Counted from the first letter of the stretch, positions 1 to 10,292 are shown. The stretch: 64,000 nt of DNA from Aaosphaeria pasadenensis (GCA_022813625.1 JAKLMB010000006.1:1116001-1180000), one strand, 5' to 3'. A program made the numbers and translations. The notes: generated from the letters alone by a model not told the origin.

Positions 1-796
1 ACGTGCGCATCGTCTTCCGTGGAGGAAGGCGTGAAGGTAAATATACGGAGTTCACAATTGAGATAAGCAGTGCTGGTCATCGCATCTACTGTGTCTAGAT
101 CTTCTGTGAAAAAGTGCATGAATGCCCCGTGAGATACGAGGATGATCTAAACCTATGCTTAGCGATTGATCGCAGAGTGATAGTGTCTACTCACGTTCTT
201 TTCTGGGCGCTGGTAGAGCCAGCTCCGCAGGCCAGCAGCCCTCTTCAAAATGGCCTCCTTTGTGTAGGCATACTGCCCTTGCTATGATATCTTAAGCATA
301 GATCCTCGTTAAAGAGCGTGAAATAGAAGGAACCCACCTTGCTAGTCCAGCCTTTCTCGAGTAAACTCAGATCAAGTTTTGAATGGACATCAAATTCAAG
401 TTGATCATTGGAGAAGAGAGTAGGTAAACTTTCAAGTAGTTCCTCGATTTCGAGTCCAGTATCACTTTTCGTGTTGCTCACTTCCTGTGCAACTGGCAAT
501 GCGATGAATGGAACCTCTTTTCGGGCCAGGGTTGGGCCGAAACTCAAAGCTGCAGTCTGAATTGTGCGACGAAGAGGAGATGCAACAACTAGATCTATTT
601 CATTGTGGAAGGGAAATGCCTTCTTAAGATCTTGACATTGTTGTTTCCCTTTTGCTGTTAGAAGAGGGTCCAGGATAGTGTAATTACGCTAGTGGGAGGT
701 CAATTTTCATATTCTTCAAGGGTGCAGAAATAATGCACTTACTGTTGCATTGTGTTCGCCCTGTGCATGACGAACCAGGTAAATAGTTGGAGGCAT
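1..796 (-). CDS. Histidine phosphatase (phosphoglycerate mutase-like) family protein, 3' end cut by window edge
   Basis: Four exons are visible on the minus strand: 796-743, 688-338, 281-195 and 146 to the window edge, with GTAAGT/GTGGGT/GTGAGT donors. The protein starts MPPTIYLVRHAQGEHN: Arg9-His10 is the RHG-type signature (RHA here) that carries the phosphorylated histidine. SPLRRT near residue 55 and SHGAF with His170 are the other conserved active-site elements of the branch-1 histidine phosphatase superfamily. Fungal members of this small cytosolic type usually dephosphorylate small metabolites, but the substrate cannot be read from the sequence. About 213 codons are visible and the reading frame is open at base 1, so the C-terminus is missing. 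The start ATG at 796 is followed directly by the catalytic motif, as is usual in the family. Confidence 0.85.
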
Positions 797-1368
797 CTTG
801 GGGCGGATGTAGTTGTATGATAATTAATTTGAGTAACAGAGCAGATACCTCGAGTCGGAGTCATGTAGTAGGCTTTGTTTGCCATCAAGAAAAATGTAGG
901 CAAGCTAAGCATAATTGGGTTAGCATTGGCAAAAGAGGCAATCCGGGAACAATCTCGTATTCGTGCGTCATTTCTAGTTTTGGGGAGACAAAGAGTATTT
1001 TTATGTTCTAAAGTAGCTCGTTACAGTTAGACAGAGATAGTCCTGCTTTCTGACACATAAAGTGGCTATGCATACTAATCAATGCACATATCAGAATTAT
1101 ATAGTAAAGAATTATCATAATCGTGAAATATTTTATTGGAGTGATTGGTTGGTCGGAAGAATTTGATCAGTATAGTCTAATACCTGACCTCACATACGTG
1201 CCAAATAAGACTGAGGCAAGGAGAGATTCAAGAGATCTGAGTTGCAGGCCATGCAGGAATTTGGTTTGAGCAGCTACGGAAGGTATTTTCGTAGAAGTCG
1301 GAAACCCCCATAAATACTTTCGAATGAGCCACATGCCCCAGACCAAGCACACCATTGCACGTGCAATC
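797..1368. other. Intergenic, no gene seen
   Basis: A 570-base AT-rich spacer upstream of the histidine phosphatase and downstream of the S29 gene. Short ORFs here have no recognisable protein features. I see no repeat or RNA gene. Confidence 0.5.
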
Positions 1369-1685
1369 TCAGCGGTACTAGACGATCAATCAGTGATCAA
1401 TTGTCATACAAACAGCGCATTCATAACTCACTTTGTGGAAACCAATATCCGCGGCTTTCTCACGGAAGACTTGACGACTCATGTTGAGACCATATTTGCG
1501 AATGATGCCGGACTTCTTCTTGTCGCCCGTGACAACGCTGGAAAGTCAGTACATGAACATTTGGAGGTTCGTCCTGCAAGCATGGCATGGCGAAAATATC
1601 AGACCAAATATTAGGGTTCTTACCAGCCTCGGGAGCCCTTGCCGTAATTGCGGGGGCGGGAGTACCAGACTGTGTCGTGAGACAT
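1369..1685 (-). CDS. RPS29: 40S ribosomal protein S29 (uS14) with depleted zinc-ligand cysteines
   Basis: Three exons: 1685-1624, 1537-1432 and 1377-1369, the last coding only Tyr-Arg-stop. Intron 1 has a GTAAGA donor and a TACTGAC branch just before CAG; intron 2 has GTGAGT. The product is 58 residues, close to the usual 56. It starts MSHDTVWYSRPRNYGKGSR, contains IRKYGLN and ends REKAADIGFHKYR, which identifies uS14 of the small ribosomal subunit, beside the mRNA path in the head. Family members normally bind one zinc through C-x2-C ... C-x2-C. Here only the first Cys (residue 21) remains: the first pair reads CVVT and the second MSRQVF (Ser41, Val44). There is also a two-residue net insertion in the loop (GDKKKSG). 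Splice sites and frame are intact, so this looks functional, not a pseudogene. Whether another, zinc-binding copy exists elsewhere cannot be known from this window. Confidence 0.85.
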
Positions 1686-2431
1686 CTTCGTATACCTTCG
1701 TCGTGGAGAGGAGTGCTGTGGAGGAGTGCAAAATTTGAACCTTCGATATGTATTTGAGCACAATGCAAAGAAGAAGGGTTTGTCTAATCGATCAGAATGT
1801 TTTTTCTCCATTGTCCGGTTTTGAGCGTTGGTGTTCGATGCATGGCTGGTCGGTACCTTGATGGCTTGCTCAATATGGTACTCAAAACCACCACCATTAA
1901 GAGAGAACGTCTCTCAAATAAGTTTGATGTAAGCCAACTTGTTCGTCTATGAAATTGTGTCTTTCTCTTACAAGTCATTACTGCAATGTGATACTCCGGG
2001 TTGGACTAGATTGCTTTTAGGGAATTATACCCATCGGAACACCATGAATCGAGCAATCACAGCAGAGTCGTGGAACGACGTGCAGCATCCAATTGACAAT
2101 ATCTTACTTGTTGACTCAATTTCTGAAATGAATCATACACACTGTAAGTAGAAAAATAAAAACACACAGAACGATCATGCATGTCAGGGCTTCGTAGGCA
2201 AGACAAGTTAGTAGAAAAAGATTCTCGGGCAAGAATGTTGCGGAATGGCACTCTATTTGGTCAGCGCTAACATGATTTCGACGATCGGCACATACTACCC
2301 CTCAAAATCCTCTTCATGGATGTTCCTGAGTCACGCCTACCTTGACTCACAATCTGTATTTAATAAATCGCAACATCGTAAGAAATAGATTCTTGTCAGA
2401 ACATTCTTTGATCAAAGCGTACCAATTCAAA
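1686..2431. other. Divergent intergenic region between S29 and methyltransferase
   Basis: About 750 bases between two head-to-head genes, presumably holding both promoters. Several short ORFs with weak coding character overlap it. No clear core-promoter element can be assigned. Confidence 0.4.
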
Positions 2432-3118
2432 ATGTCGTCTACCAACTCCCAAGTACCAGAAGACCTCAAAGCCCGCATGAAAGAGTCCTACGATGCAATT
2501 GCAACCGAATATAACTCCCGATTCGTACGCGATGATGATGCCATTCGCTTAGACTATCTCGAGCGCCTCTTCCAACGCCTTCGCGAAAATGGAAAACAGG
2601 ACGCGACTGTGTTAGAACTTGGCTGCGGTGCCGGCATCCCGGGCACCAGAACGCTTCTGGAGAACAAAAGTCCAAGCTTCAGTGTGACAGCAAACGATCT
2701 TTCCACAACGCAAATCGATCTTGCGAAGAAGAACCTAGAGGCCTATTCGGAGAGACTTACGCTTGTGCAGGGGGATATGCTTCAGCTTTCGTTCGAGGAT
2801 GGCTCGTTAGATGCCGTGGTCGGTTTCTACTCTATCATACATCTTCCGCGTGAGGAGCAGACGGTCTTGCTACATAAAATTGCGAAGTGGCTCAAACCAG
2901 ATGGGTTTCTGCTAGCGAACTTTTCGAAGGAGGAATTGCCCGTGGCGATAGACGAGAATTGGCTCAAGCAGGAGAAAGGGTGGGTTTTCTGGAGTGGATG
3001 GGGAAGCGAGAAGACATTGAAGATTGTGGAGGATGCCGGATTTGAAGTCCTGATCAAAGAGGTCAAGCAGGATGTTAAAGATGCAGCATTTTTATGGATT
3101 CTTGCGAAGGTAAAATGA
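2432..3118 (+). CDS. Class I SAM-dependent methyltransferase
   Basis: Intronless, 228 residues from the ATG at 2432 (context CAAAATGTC). The frame is open further upstream to 2342, but that extension is not family-like. Motif I, LELGCGAGIPG (residues 61-71), is the SAM-binding loop. It is followed by the acidic motif II in TANDLSTTQIDLAKK, and by GDMLQLSFEDGSLDAVVGFYSIIHLP, the motif III-IV region of small-molecule (UbiE/type 11-like) methyltransferases. The C-terminal half (FWSGWG, then ALKIVEDAGF-like) resembles fungal methyltransferases that act on small substrates. The acceptor is not predictable. It sits head-to-head with the S29 gene. Confidence 0.85.
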   Translation: MSSTNSQVPEDLKARMKESYDAIATEYNSRFVRDDDAIRLDYLERLFQRLRENGKQDATVLELGCGAGIPGTRTLLENKSPSFSVTANDLSTTQIDLAKKNLEAYSERLTLVQGDMLQLSFEDGSLDAVVGFYSIIHLPREEQTVLLHKIAKWLKPDGFLLANFSKEELPVAIDENWLKQEKGWVFWSGWGSEKTLKIVEDAGFEVLIKEVKQDVKDAAFLWILAKVK

Positions 3119-4151
3119 ATAGAGCTGATGAAGGTGGTGACATGGGCGTTTTGAAGAGCTATTGCACCGTCCCACATCCGGTGGAGCTACCCTTTTCAAA
3201 TATGGACTCGTGTGAATTTGGGCTGAGATAATTGTTATCTCATGTGCATGTATGTGTTAATAGCACAGCTACAACTTACGAGTATATTAGAGGACCTTGA
3301 CATCAGATAGCGTTCACACAAGACAACCCACAGCCCTACATCAAGTACCTCATTACTAACCTTTTGCATTACTTCATTATGAAATCGAAAACATGTAAGA
3401 AGGATGGAAGAAGTGCAAGTGCCAGGGAAAATGAAGGTCTGAGTCACGATCGTCAACCTCTGATGAAGGGATGATGTAGGGCTGAAAGTACGAGCGGGCG
3501 AGCCTTGTTTCATTGTATTGTGATATCCAATAGGTATTCGAGTGGTTGAACAAAGAGCTCCGTCGAACTGGTACGACTGGTAGCTCGTTTGTCCCGTCCC
3601 ACCTTTATCGATAGTGAGTCTCTCAGGCTAGGCCCGGCGTCCCCGCAACTCTGGGCCGTCCGGGATGCATAAACATACAGCAAGCTACGAGTAGGATTTC
3701 TTTATCTGTCCCGATGCTTTCAAGGTCGTTAGTGCTATGCAGGCAAAGACTGGGATCTGTATACTTGTAGACGGGAACTGTATGACTATGAGATCTTGTG
3801 AACATACGGATATCTCATCGGATCCACGCGTGACCTGACGAGAGACAATCATTGAAGAAGTGAGGAAGGATTGACACAAAATCGGGCGCGCCACGTTGTC
3901 TGAGCATCTGCAGTTCCATCAATCAGCTCATTCCAAGCAATGTCATCTCATGATGAAGCTTCGAAGAATGATCTGGGCTCCGTGGCGCGGGCGAAGCTGA
4001 CGCGTTGTTGTACAAACAATTTACATACATATCTTAGTGAAGATGAATGGATTGGGTACACGATAGCTCCTCTTGGTAGTGTTGAGCTCCCTACTGCCTC
4101 GTAGTTCCTTTAAATTGAGTCCGCCTCCAGTCTATTGTATCAGACAGAACA
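3119..4151. other. Intergenic, no gene seen
   Basis: About 1 kb between the methyltransferase and the dehydrogenase. Minus-strand ORFs of 60-92 codons lack any recognisable motif. No tRNA or repeat was found by eye. Confidence 0.4.
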
Positions 4152-5403
4152 ATGAACGCTCCACGAACCTCCGCAATAATGCTTGCCCGCCGCTGCGCCA
4201 ATCTACGAGTACGCTCAACTCCGCGCCTCTTACCCCTCAGCGGGGTTCCTACCCAAAGATTCTTTGCTCATCAAGGGCAAATTAAACCCAATGCGCAAGT
4301 CACAAAGAACATTGAAGGTCATGCCAAGCCGAATCCATATCGAACGGGAGAGCCCGTGGGTAACAAGCGTTTTGGACAATTTGATCTGGAAGGAAAGGTG
4401 TTCGTGGTCACAGGTACAGCATACCGGCGTCTCCCCTTGATTCAAATAACTTTTGCTGTTATGACTGAGCTGACAATGTCTAGGTGGCGGTCGCGGTCTA
4501 GGTCTCTGTATGGCCGAGGGTCTTGTGGAAGCAGGCGGCAAGGTCCACTGTCTGGACAGGTTACCAGAACCGGATGGTTTCTTTGCTCGGGCGAAAGAAC
4601 GAGTCAATCCAGATTTGGGCGGATCATTGGACTATCACCAGATTGATGTCTCGAAAAACGATGAAATTGAAGAAACGATCGCAGGTATTGCATCGCAGAA
4701 CCAACGACTAGATGGCTTAATTGCTGGTAAGATCCAAGCCTCCGGCACCTACACCTAGAGACGCGTATTTTCTCTCGTCCAGCATTGAATCGATTCACAA
4801 GCACAATACTCAATGTCGAACATGCTAACATCGTCAACTAGCGGCTGGAATCCAACAAGTCACGCCTGCACTTGACTATGCTTCTGAGGATATTGCTCGA
4901 ATGCTGGCGACGAACTACACTGGAGTCTTTCTTTCGGCACGAGCTTGCGCACGCCAGATGTACAAGTACAAGGTACAGGGTTCCATGTGTCTGATTGCTT
5001 CCATGAGCGGTACAATTGCGAACAAGGGGTTCATAGCACCTGTATACAACTCCTCAAAGGCAGCCGTTATACAATTAGCTCGTAATCTTGCGATGGAGTG
5101 GGGGAGGGTGCAACCTGATGGCTCGGGTGGCATCAGGGTGAACACGCTCAGTCCTGGTCACATCCTAACACCAATGGTGGAAGAGAACTTCAGGAGGGGC
5201 GAGGCTGACAGGGCGGCTTGGGAAGAGAATAGTATGTTGGGAAGACTAAGTACGCCAGAGGAGTACAAAGCGGCAGGACTTTTCCTGCTCAGCCAGGCCA
5301 GCAGCTACATGGTAAGTTGTTGAGTTCAAACGTGAAGGCATACGCTAATACATCATAGACGGGCGCTGATCTCCGCATAGATGGTGGCTGCTCTGCTTGG
5401 TAG
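4152..5403 (+). CDS. Short-chain dehydrogenase/reductase, probably mitochondrial (arabinitol/sorbose-type)
   Basis: Four exons: 4152-4413, 4484-4726, 4842-5311 and 5359-5403, giving 339 residues. The first ~65 residues are basic, rich in Arg/Ser/Ala and end near RFFAHQG, like a mitochondrial presequence. The Rossmann nucleotide-binding motif is TGGGRGLG (split by intron 1). LIAAAGI matches the NNAG structural motif, ASMSG supplies the catalytic Ser, and YNSSK is the Tyr-x3-Lys dyad. NTLSPGHILTPM and the C-terminal TGADLRIDGGCSAW are typical of classical SDRs that oxidise polyols, such as fungal D-arabinitol dehydrogenase and L-sorbose/xylulose reductases. The exact polyol is inference. A MITE lies just 3' of the stop codon. 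Confidence 0.88.
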
Positions 5404-5460
5404 ATGGACATGTATATTTGGGATCCGAGGGGACAGTAACGATGTCTTGCAGTTATTGTA

Positions 5461-5642
5461 CAGAGGGTTGGCACGTCGGGCTGGCCACCTGCTAACTTCA
5501 TGTATCTTCTATACCTAAAGTGTCTACTTAAAAATGTACTGTAGCCAGTAAACAATCTTAACTGCTTGCAATAAACCTTGCTAAGACATTGTTGTCGGCA
5601 TAAAATACTAGCATGGGGCCAGCCCGACGTGCCAACCCTCTG
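5461..5642. mobile_element. MITE of Tc1/mariner type with 26-bp perfect terminal inverted repeats
   Basis: Left end starts CAGAGGGTTGGCACG at 5461-5486, and its exact reverse complement occupies 5617-5642. Both ends are flanked by TA (5459-5460 and 5643-5644), the target duplication typical of Tc1/mariner/pogo elements. The 182-bp element has no coding capacity, so it is non-autonomous. It lies 57 bases after the dehydrogenase stop and probably lies in that gene's 3' UTR. Identity of the two ends suggests recent movement. Confidence 0.85.
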
Positions 5643-5963
5643 TAGGATTGTTTGAAAGCCTTGGCGTTGGGTATTTCAGATTTTCCAGGATGAGATTACT
5701 GTGTAGCATGAATTAATGGTAATTGATAGCTTTAGTCTAATCAGGCAACAATCAAAGAAGATACTCGTACTCCGTACCTGAGTGCAAGTTGAAGTCGTGA
5801 TGTTCATGCAAGGAAGCAAGTGGGTTGCGGTGCGGTGCATGCCAGTGACCCCCGTAGCACTAACATAGATCAGGGTTAGCGTATGGTTTCGTGTCCTTCC
5901 GACATCTCCAAAACCACCAACAACGAAGCTCAGGATCCGACTTGAGCAAACGCCCCCGCCAAA
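5643..5963. other. Intergenic upstream of p24 gene
   Basis: Spacer of 320 bases holding the presumed promoter of the p24-family gene. It contains a TACTCCGTA motif at 5768-5776. No gene is seen. Confidence 0.4.
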
Positions 5964-6774
5964 ATGGATCGATTATGCCGCCTTGCAAATGTTCTACTGC
6001 TACTCGTAGCACTTCCAATTATCTCGGCATTGAAGTTCGAAATTCACGCGGTTCCCCAACATGAAGCTGCGAGGCACGAGCGATGCATTCGCAACTTTGT
6101 AGCGAAAGAGCAACTGGTGGTAGTGACGGCCATTGTGAGCGGCCAAAGAGGCGACGGACAAACGCTTAATATGCATGTATGTGTTGACGAGCTCGGAGAT
6201 AGTTCTACTAGGTGTTTAGGCAGCTCTGGACGTTCACTAACTCCTGGTCACGATAGATCCGCGATGCAATGGGCAACGATTACGGACGGCCGCGAGATGT
6301 CTATGGAGAGAACCGATATCTCTTTACTTCACATGCCGATTCCGCATTTGACGTTTGCTTCGAGAACATCATGACAGGAAGTACGCCACCCCTCCCTGAA
6401 CAGTGTAGATTCAAGTCTCTATTATATCTACTAACCCGACATTTCCAGAGCCAACCGGAAACATCAACCCATCTCGACACGTCGAGCTTGACATCGACAT
6501 TGGCGCAGACGCGAAGGACTGGTCAGCAATTCAGGCTGGTGAGAAGCTCAAGCCCGTCGAAGCGGAACTCCGAAGGATCGAAGAGGTTGTTGGCGAGATT
6601 GTTCAAGAGATGGATTATCTGCGAGGACGTGAGCAGAAGCTCAGGGATACCAATGAGAGCACGAACGAGCGTGTGAAGTGGTTTGCGTTCGGCACAATGG
6701 GAATGCTAGTTGGATTGGGAGTCTGGCAAGTTGTTTACTTGAGGGCTTACTTCAGGTCCAAGCATCTTATCTAG
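5964..6774 (+). CDS. p24-family ER-Golgi cargo receptor (emp24/gp25L), Erv25-like
   Basis: Three exons: 5964-6176, 6257-6380 and 6449-6774, for 220 residues. A signal peptide (LLLLVALPIISA) precedes ALKFEIHA, the start of the GOLD domain. The two GOLD cysteines are present (ERCIRNF and DVCFEN). IEEVVGEIVQEMDYLRGREQ is the coiled coil, and TMGMLVGLGVWQVVYLRAYF is the single membrane span, followed by the short cytosolic tail RSKHLI. Type I topology and the coiled-coil linker are diagnostic of p24 proteins, which cycle in COPII/COPI vesicles. RHVELDIDIGADAKDW resembles the delta subfamily (yeast Erv25), so Erv25 is the likeliest orthologue. Confidence 0.88.
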
Positions 6775-7105
6775 CGGAGCACGGTAGATGAACGCATATA
6801 CAAGCTTGCCCGTTTAAACAGGCGGTCTTGGACGCACGTTCTAGTGGCTTTGCAGGGAATTGTATGATCATTTTTGGGCCTGTTGTGGGTTCAGGTCCCG
6901 GTAGACGGGCCATGGTTCTTGTTGGAACAGTCCTTTGCATACATGAGCGCGGGACCTCAATGGCGTTGGTAAGGTCTTAGTGTTCGCATCATAGCCTAAA
7001 ATTCATCACGGATTAAATACATGTACTGGGCCAGCTCTACACGTAAAGATCCAACAAAGGTACAACCAAAATTGTACCAGGGGTGCGTAAGTTCATGTTT
7101 GACCT
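6775..7105. other. Intergenic, nothing seen
   Basis: Short spacer of 331 bases after the p24 gene. No gene, repeat or RNA is evident. Confidence 0.4.
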
Positions 7106-7687
7106 ATGGTAGCAATTGCCTTCTCTTGGTCCTCCGGATCTTCCTTCCTTTTAGGTTTGGCTGGGCGTCGTTCGATTAAGAGAGTCTGTAGAAGTGCTTT
7201 CGACGCACCTCGCAGAAAGCTGTCAGTCGATTTGCCTCTCATCGCTATCTCTCCTAACACCTTTCGTCAACAACATACCTCAGTCATTACGTTTCGCCAT
7301 TATCATTTTCGGCCCGTTGGATCACTGACGCGCCAAACAAGCTGCACTTCCACTGCACAACGGGCACTTATAGCCCAGTCTGAAGAACCTCTTTTATGCC
7401 AATTATCCACAGAACGTCTGGCACCCCCTGCGTTCAATGCAGATGACCCACCACCTCCATACTCGAAAGTAGACACAGGACAAATCAAGCAAAAGGGATT
7501 CTTCACAAAAGTACGAAGAGCGATGAAACTACTGTTTAGAGGTCTCAAAACGCTGTGTCTGGGTGCTTTACTCGTTAGTATACTGGCCAATTCCGATCCA
7601 GTCAGGTTGTCGCCCAGTGAGCGGCCATTCAATCATCCAGCGGAAGGAAATCAAATAGCAGACCCTCAATCGGACATACTGGCCTGA
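7106..7687 (+). CDS. Hypothetical protein with PY motif and one membrane segment (doubtful)
   Basis: A 193-codon open frame that I do not recognise. It has an Arg-rich N-terminal half, a PPPPYS stretch (a PPxY-type WW-domain ligand) near residue 116, and a hydrophobic stretch (TLCLGALLVSILA) near residue 150 after a basic helix. This order, PY motif then basic patch then one span, could fit a small membrane protein, but no homologue family comes to mind and the frame lacks introns. It could also be a chance ORF. The following ~440 bases to RIB7 show no gene. Confidence 0.3.
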   Translation: MVAIAFSWSSGSSFLLGLAGRRSIKRVCRSAFDAPRRKLSVDLPLIAISPNTFRQQHTSVITFRHYHFRPVGSLTRQTSCTSTAQRALIAQSEEPLLCQLSTERLAPPAFNADDPPPPYSKVDTGQIKQKGFFTKVRRAMKLLFRGLKTLCLGALLVSILANSDPVRLSPSERPFNHPAEGNQIADPQSDILA

Positions 7688-8126
7688 AAGTACAGACTCC
7701 CAGACTAGTGCCGACTGACGATTTCCTCTATTCCCACGGTATCTGAGAAGATATGCCTTGACGAAGTGTCGCCGGTCCAGTCCTGCCACAGGCCGTCGAG
7801 GTTCTCGACAATTACGATTTCCCTACTGACGGTTTCCTCCACACACACAGTTATGTCCATTGTGCTTCAGACTAGTGTTGAAAACCTGGTTGCCAGATGC
7901 CCAACACGTTGTTCCCCTTACATGGAGAATTGGGGTACTCGTGGACTGCATCTTTCCTGTAGTATAATGTCACGGTTTTTGGTGGCAGAAAGGAAGATGC
8001 AAAAGACGGATAGAGATTGAAGGCCAACGGATGTGTCTATTGGGAACGCGGCGGCATTCATACAGACAATTTGGTCATTGTGGTATGAATAAGTTCCATG
8101 CAAGCCTCTGTTCTGCATTCGAGGTT
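7688..8126. other. Intergenic, nothing seen
   Basis: 440 bases between the doubtful ORF and the RIB7 3' end. Two loosely similar stretches (around 7723 and 7828, GACTGACG/ACTGACGG followed by TTTCCTC) are the only structure noted. Confidence 0.35.
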
Positions 8127-8948
8127 TTAGACATTCGGTCTTCCGCAAAGCACTACATCATCTCCTAATGGTATCCATTTCACCTCTTTAAGTCTTCCCA
8201 CCGGAACTCGCTGCCCATTCTCTGCTCGCTCAGGTGGACAAACCTGTACGCCGTCTCTTCCAAGCCAAGTAGGGGCAATGGTAATGATAACTGAGTCAAC
8301 CAATTGAATGTTGTTTGATGAGAGTAGGTCGTTGATCACGACCCCTCCACCTTCAACCATAACACTCTTGATCCCTTCTTTGGCTAGAGTACTGAGTATT
8401 TGTGTCCATCCTAATCTTCCTGATGAAGCTTGAGGATCTGGATACGTGACAAGAAAAACCTTTCCTCCAACTCGCTCAATTGCACGTTGCTTATCTACTG
8501 CAAAAGAATGGCCCGCGAATACCCAGGGTGCCCGACCTCTCCCCTCTCTAGCAAGCTTGATGATCTTGCTAGTATCTGTGAGGCTCCATCGGCCATTGGG
8601 ATCCAGGACGACAGGCCTTGGCTGGCCGTCAAGCCCATCCCCGCCATCCCCGCCTACACCTTCAATTCTACAGTTGAGGGACGGGTCGTCGGCAATAGCT
8701 GTACCAGCACCGATCAGGATAGCATCGTGTCTGGACCGTAGATAGTGTGTCATAGATTTTGATTCTGGTCCCGAAAGAAGGGTTTGGACGCCAGGGGCGA
8801 TCGACAGATTGGAATCCAAGGAGGTCGCATATGTGAGTGTCACATGAGGTCTTGAATCTTGGGACGATTCAGGTGGTGGTATGTATGGATCGATTTTTTC
8901 ACATTCTGCCCTGGAGAAATTCAGAGCACCCCGAGTCGATGAAGTCAT
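8127..8948 (-). CDS. RIB7: 2,5-diamino-6-ribosylamino-4(3H)-pyrimidinone 5'-phosphate reductase (riboflavin biosynthesis)
   Basis: Intronless, 273 residues. It catalyses the NADPH-dependent reduction of the ribosyl side chain, the second step of the fungal riboflavin pathway. RPHVTLTYATSLDSNLS (about residues 33-49), HDAILIGAGTAIADDPSLN (74-92), RPVVLDPNGRW and the late SVMVEGGGVVI are the conserved RibD C-terminal (RibD_C/DHFR-like) blocks that bind NADPH and substrate. No deaminase domain is fused, as expected for the eukaryotic reductase-first order. The length is near that of yeast Rib7 (about 245) plus a short N-terminus. It is head-to-head with UBC12 across ~620 bases. Confidence 0.9.
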   Translation of the reverse strand: MTSSTRGALNFSRAECEKIDPYIPPPESSQDSRPHVTLTYATSLDSNLSIAPGVQTLLSGPESKSMTHYLRSRHDAILIGAGTAIADDPSLNCRIEGVGGDGGDGLDGQPRPVVLDPNGRWSLTDTSKIIKLAREGRGRAPWVFAGHSFAVDKQRAIERVGGKVFLVTYPDPQASSGRLGWTQILSTLAKEGIKSVMVEGGGVVINDLLSSNNIQLVDSVIITIAPTWLGRDGVQVCPPERAENGQRVPVGRLKEVKWIPLGDDVVLCGRPNV

Positions 8949-9570
8949 CTTGCTTATAAAAGTGCTTCGCTTATACAGATGTGGGCAGATGGGACACTTT
9001 ATCCGATATATATTTGATTCAAGATGGTGACGAAGCGAGGGTCCTTGACGGCAAACATCGTTAGTGACTTATCCTAGGCAATATAGTTGTCCATGCGTAC
9101 TCGGTCCGTCTCAAAGAAAAATTCGACTCAATGATGTCCAAACGCTCCGGGCCATTAACAGTCATAGCTGGTAGAAGCTTTGAGCCCTAAAGAAATGAAT
9201 CATGAGAAATTCCTTACTAAGCTGGCCCCTCGCAACCTTGGAAGGCAGCGGCCGGAACTACATAACGCCATCTTGGCAGGGAAGTTGCCCCACGATTTGG
9301 TGATCCAAGGTGCCTGACTCCGTGAGCGCAGCAACCTCTCTTTCAGTTGCATTCTTACCTTTTCATACTCCTCTCGGCGTTTTGTCTTTTCGATCCAGCT
9401 TCCCCTCCTATCCATACTGCGGACATACAGGTCTAGAACTTCGTAAACGAGCATACGACAAGAAATATCAACTGCGAACAGCGCCCGATACCCCCATCCG
9501 ACGGCCGCTTGAGACCGTTTACGGTAACATACACTTACTTTGACTGGGCAAATCAAACAATACCGCCAAG
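8949..9570. promoter_or_regulatory. Shared divergent promoter region of RIB7 and UBC12
   Basis: The two genes point away from this 620-base region, so it must hold both promoters. A minus-strand ORF at 9200-9556 (118 codons) crosses it, but I cannot tie it to a family. No specific box can be named. Confidence 0.4.
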
Positions 9571-10292
9571 ATGTTAAAGATCTGGTCTATGGTGCATATA
9601 AGAAATTCCAAGTATGGTATCGCAGTACTAATATCCACCGCAGAAGCAGAAGCAGCAGCAAGATGAAGCAGCCGCAGCAGGAAGCAAGAAAAAGAAGGTC
9701 ACAGCAGCACAGCTCCGCGTGCAAAAAGGTATGTGTCATTGGGATCGCACGTACTTGCGGTCACACTACGACTATACTAAGTGTCTATAGATCTTTCTGA
9801 GCTATCCCTCGGAACGACCATGAAGACGCACTTCGCGAACCCCGATGACATCCTGAACTTCACACTCACGATCGAGCCTGACGAGGGCATGTACAAGGCC
9901 GGACGATTCGTATTCGACTTTAAGATCAACCAGAACTTTCCTCACGACCCACCGAAGGTCAAGTGCACGCAGAAGATATACCACCCAAACATCGACCTCG
10001 AGGGTAATGTGTGTTTGAACATCTTGAGAGAAGACTGGAAGCCGGTTCTTAACTTGAACGCGGTGATTGTCGGTCTGCAGGTGTGTGATGGAATCTTGGA
10101 GATCGAGTCTAGAAACAAGGAGATGCTAATTTGGCCCAGTTCCTTTTTCTCGAACCTAACGCATCGGACCCATTGAATAAGGAAGCTGCAGAGGATCTGA
10201 AGGCGAACCGAGAGGGCTTCAAGCGCAACGTACGGTCGTCACTTGGTGGAGGAAGCGTGAAGGGGCAAACATTCGACCGAGTTCTGAAGTAG
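9571..10292 (+). CDS. UBC12: NEDD8-conjugating E2 enzyme UBC12
   Basis: Four exons: 9571-9591, 9644-9728, 9791-10080 and 10140-10292, for 182 residues. The first exon codes only MLKIWSM. Intron 1 has a weak GTGCAT donor but a perfect TACTAAT branch, and only this donor keeps frame. The short N-terminal extension (lysine/glutamine-rich, then KKKKVTAAQLRVQKD) is the docking peptide for the NEDD8 E1 and Dcn1. The UBC fold follows, with YHPNIDLEGNVCLNI holding the catalytic Cys110, then LREDWKPVLNLNAVIVGLQFLFLEPN. It passes NEDD8/Rub1 to cullins. Length and N-terminus distinguish it from ubiquitin E2s. Confidence 0.93.

Noticed and set aside
9200..9556. 118-codon minus-strand ORF between RIB7 and UBC12
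   Set aside because: Contains a charged helix-like part (KRREEYEKVRMQLKERLL) but no recognisable family, and it lies in a shared promoter.
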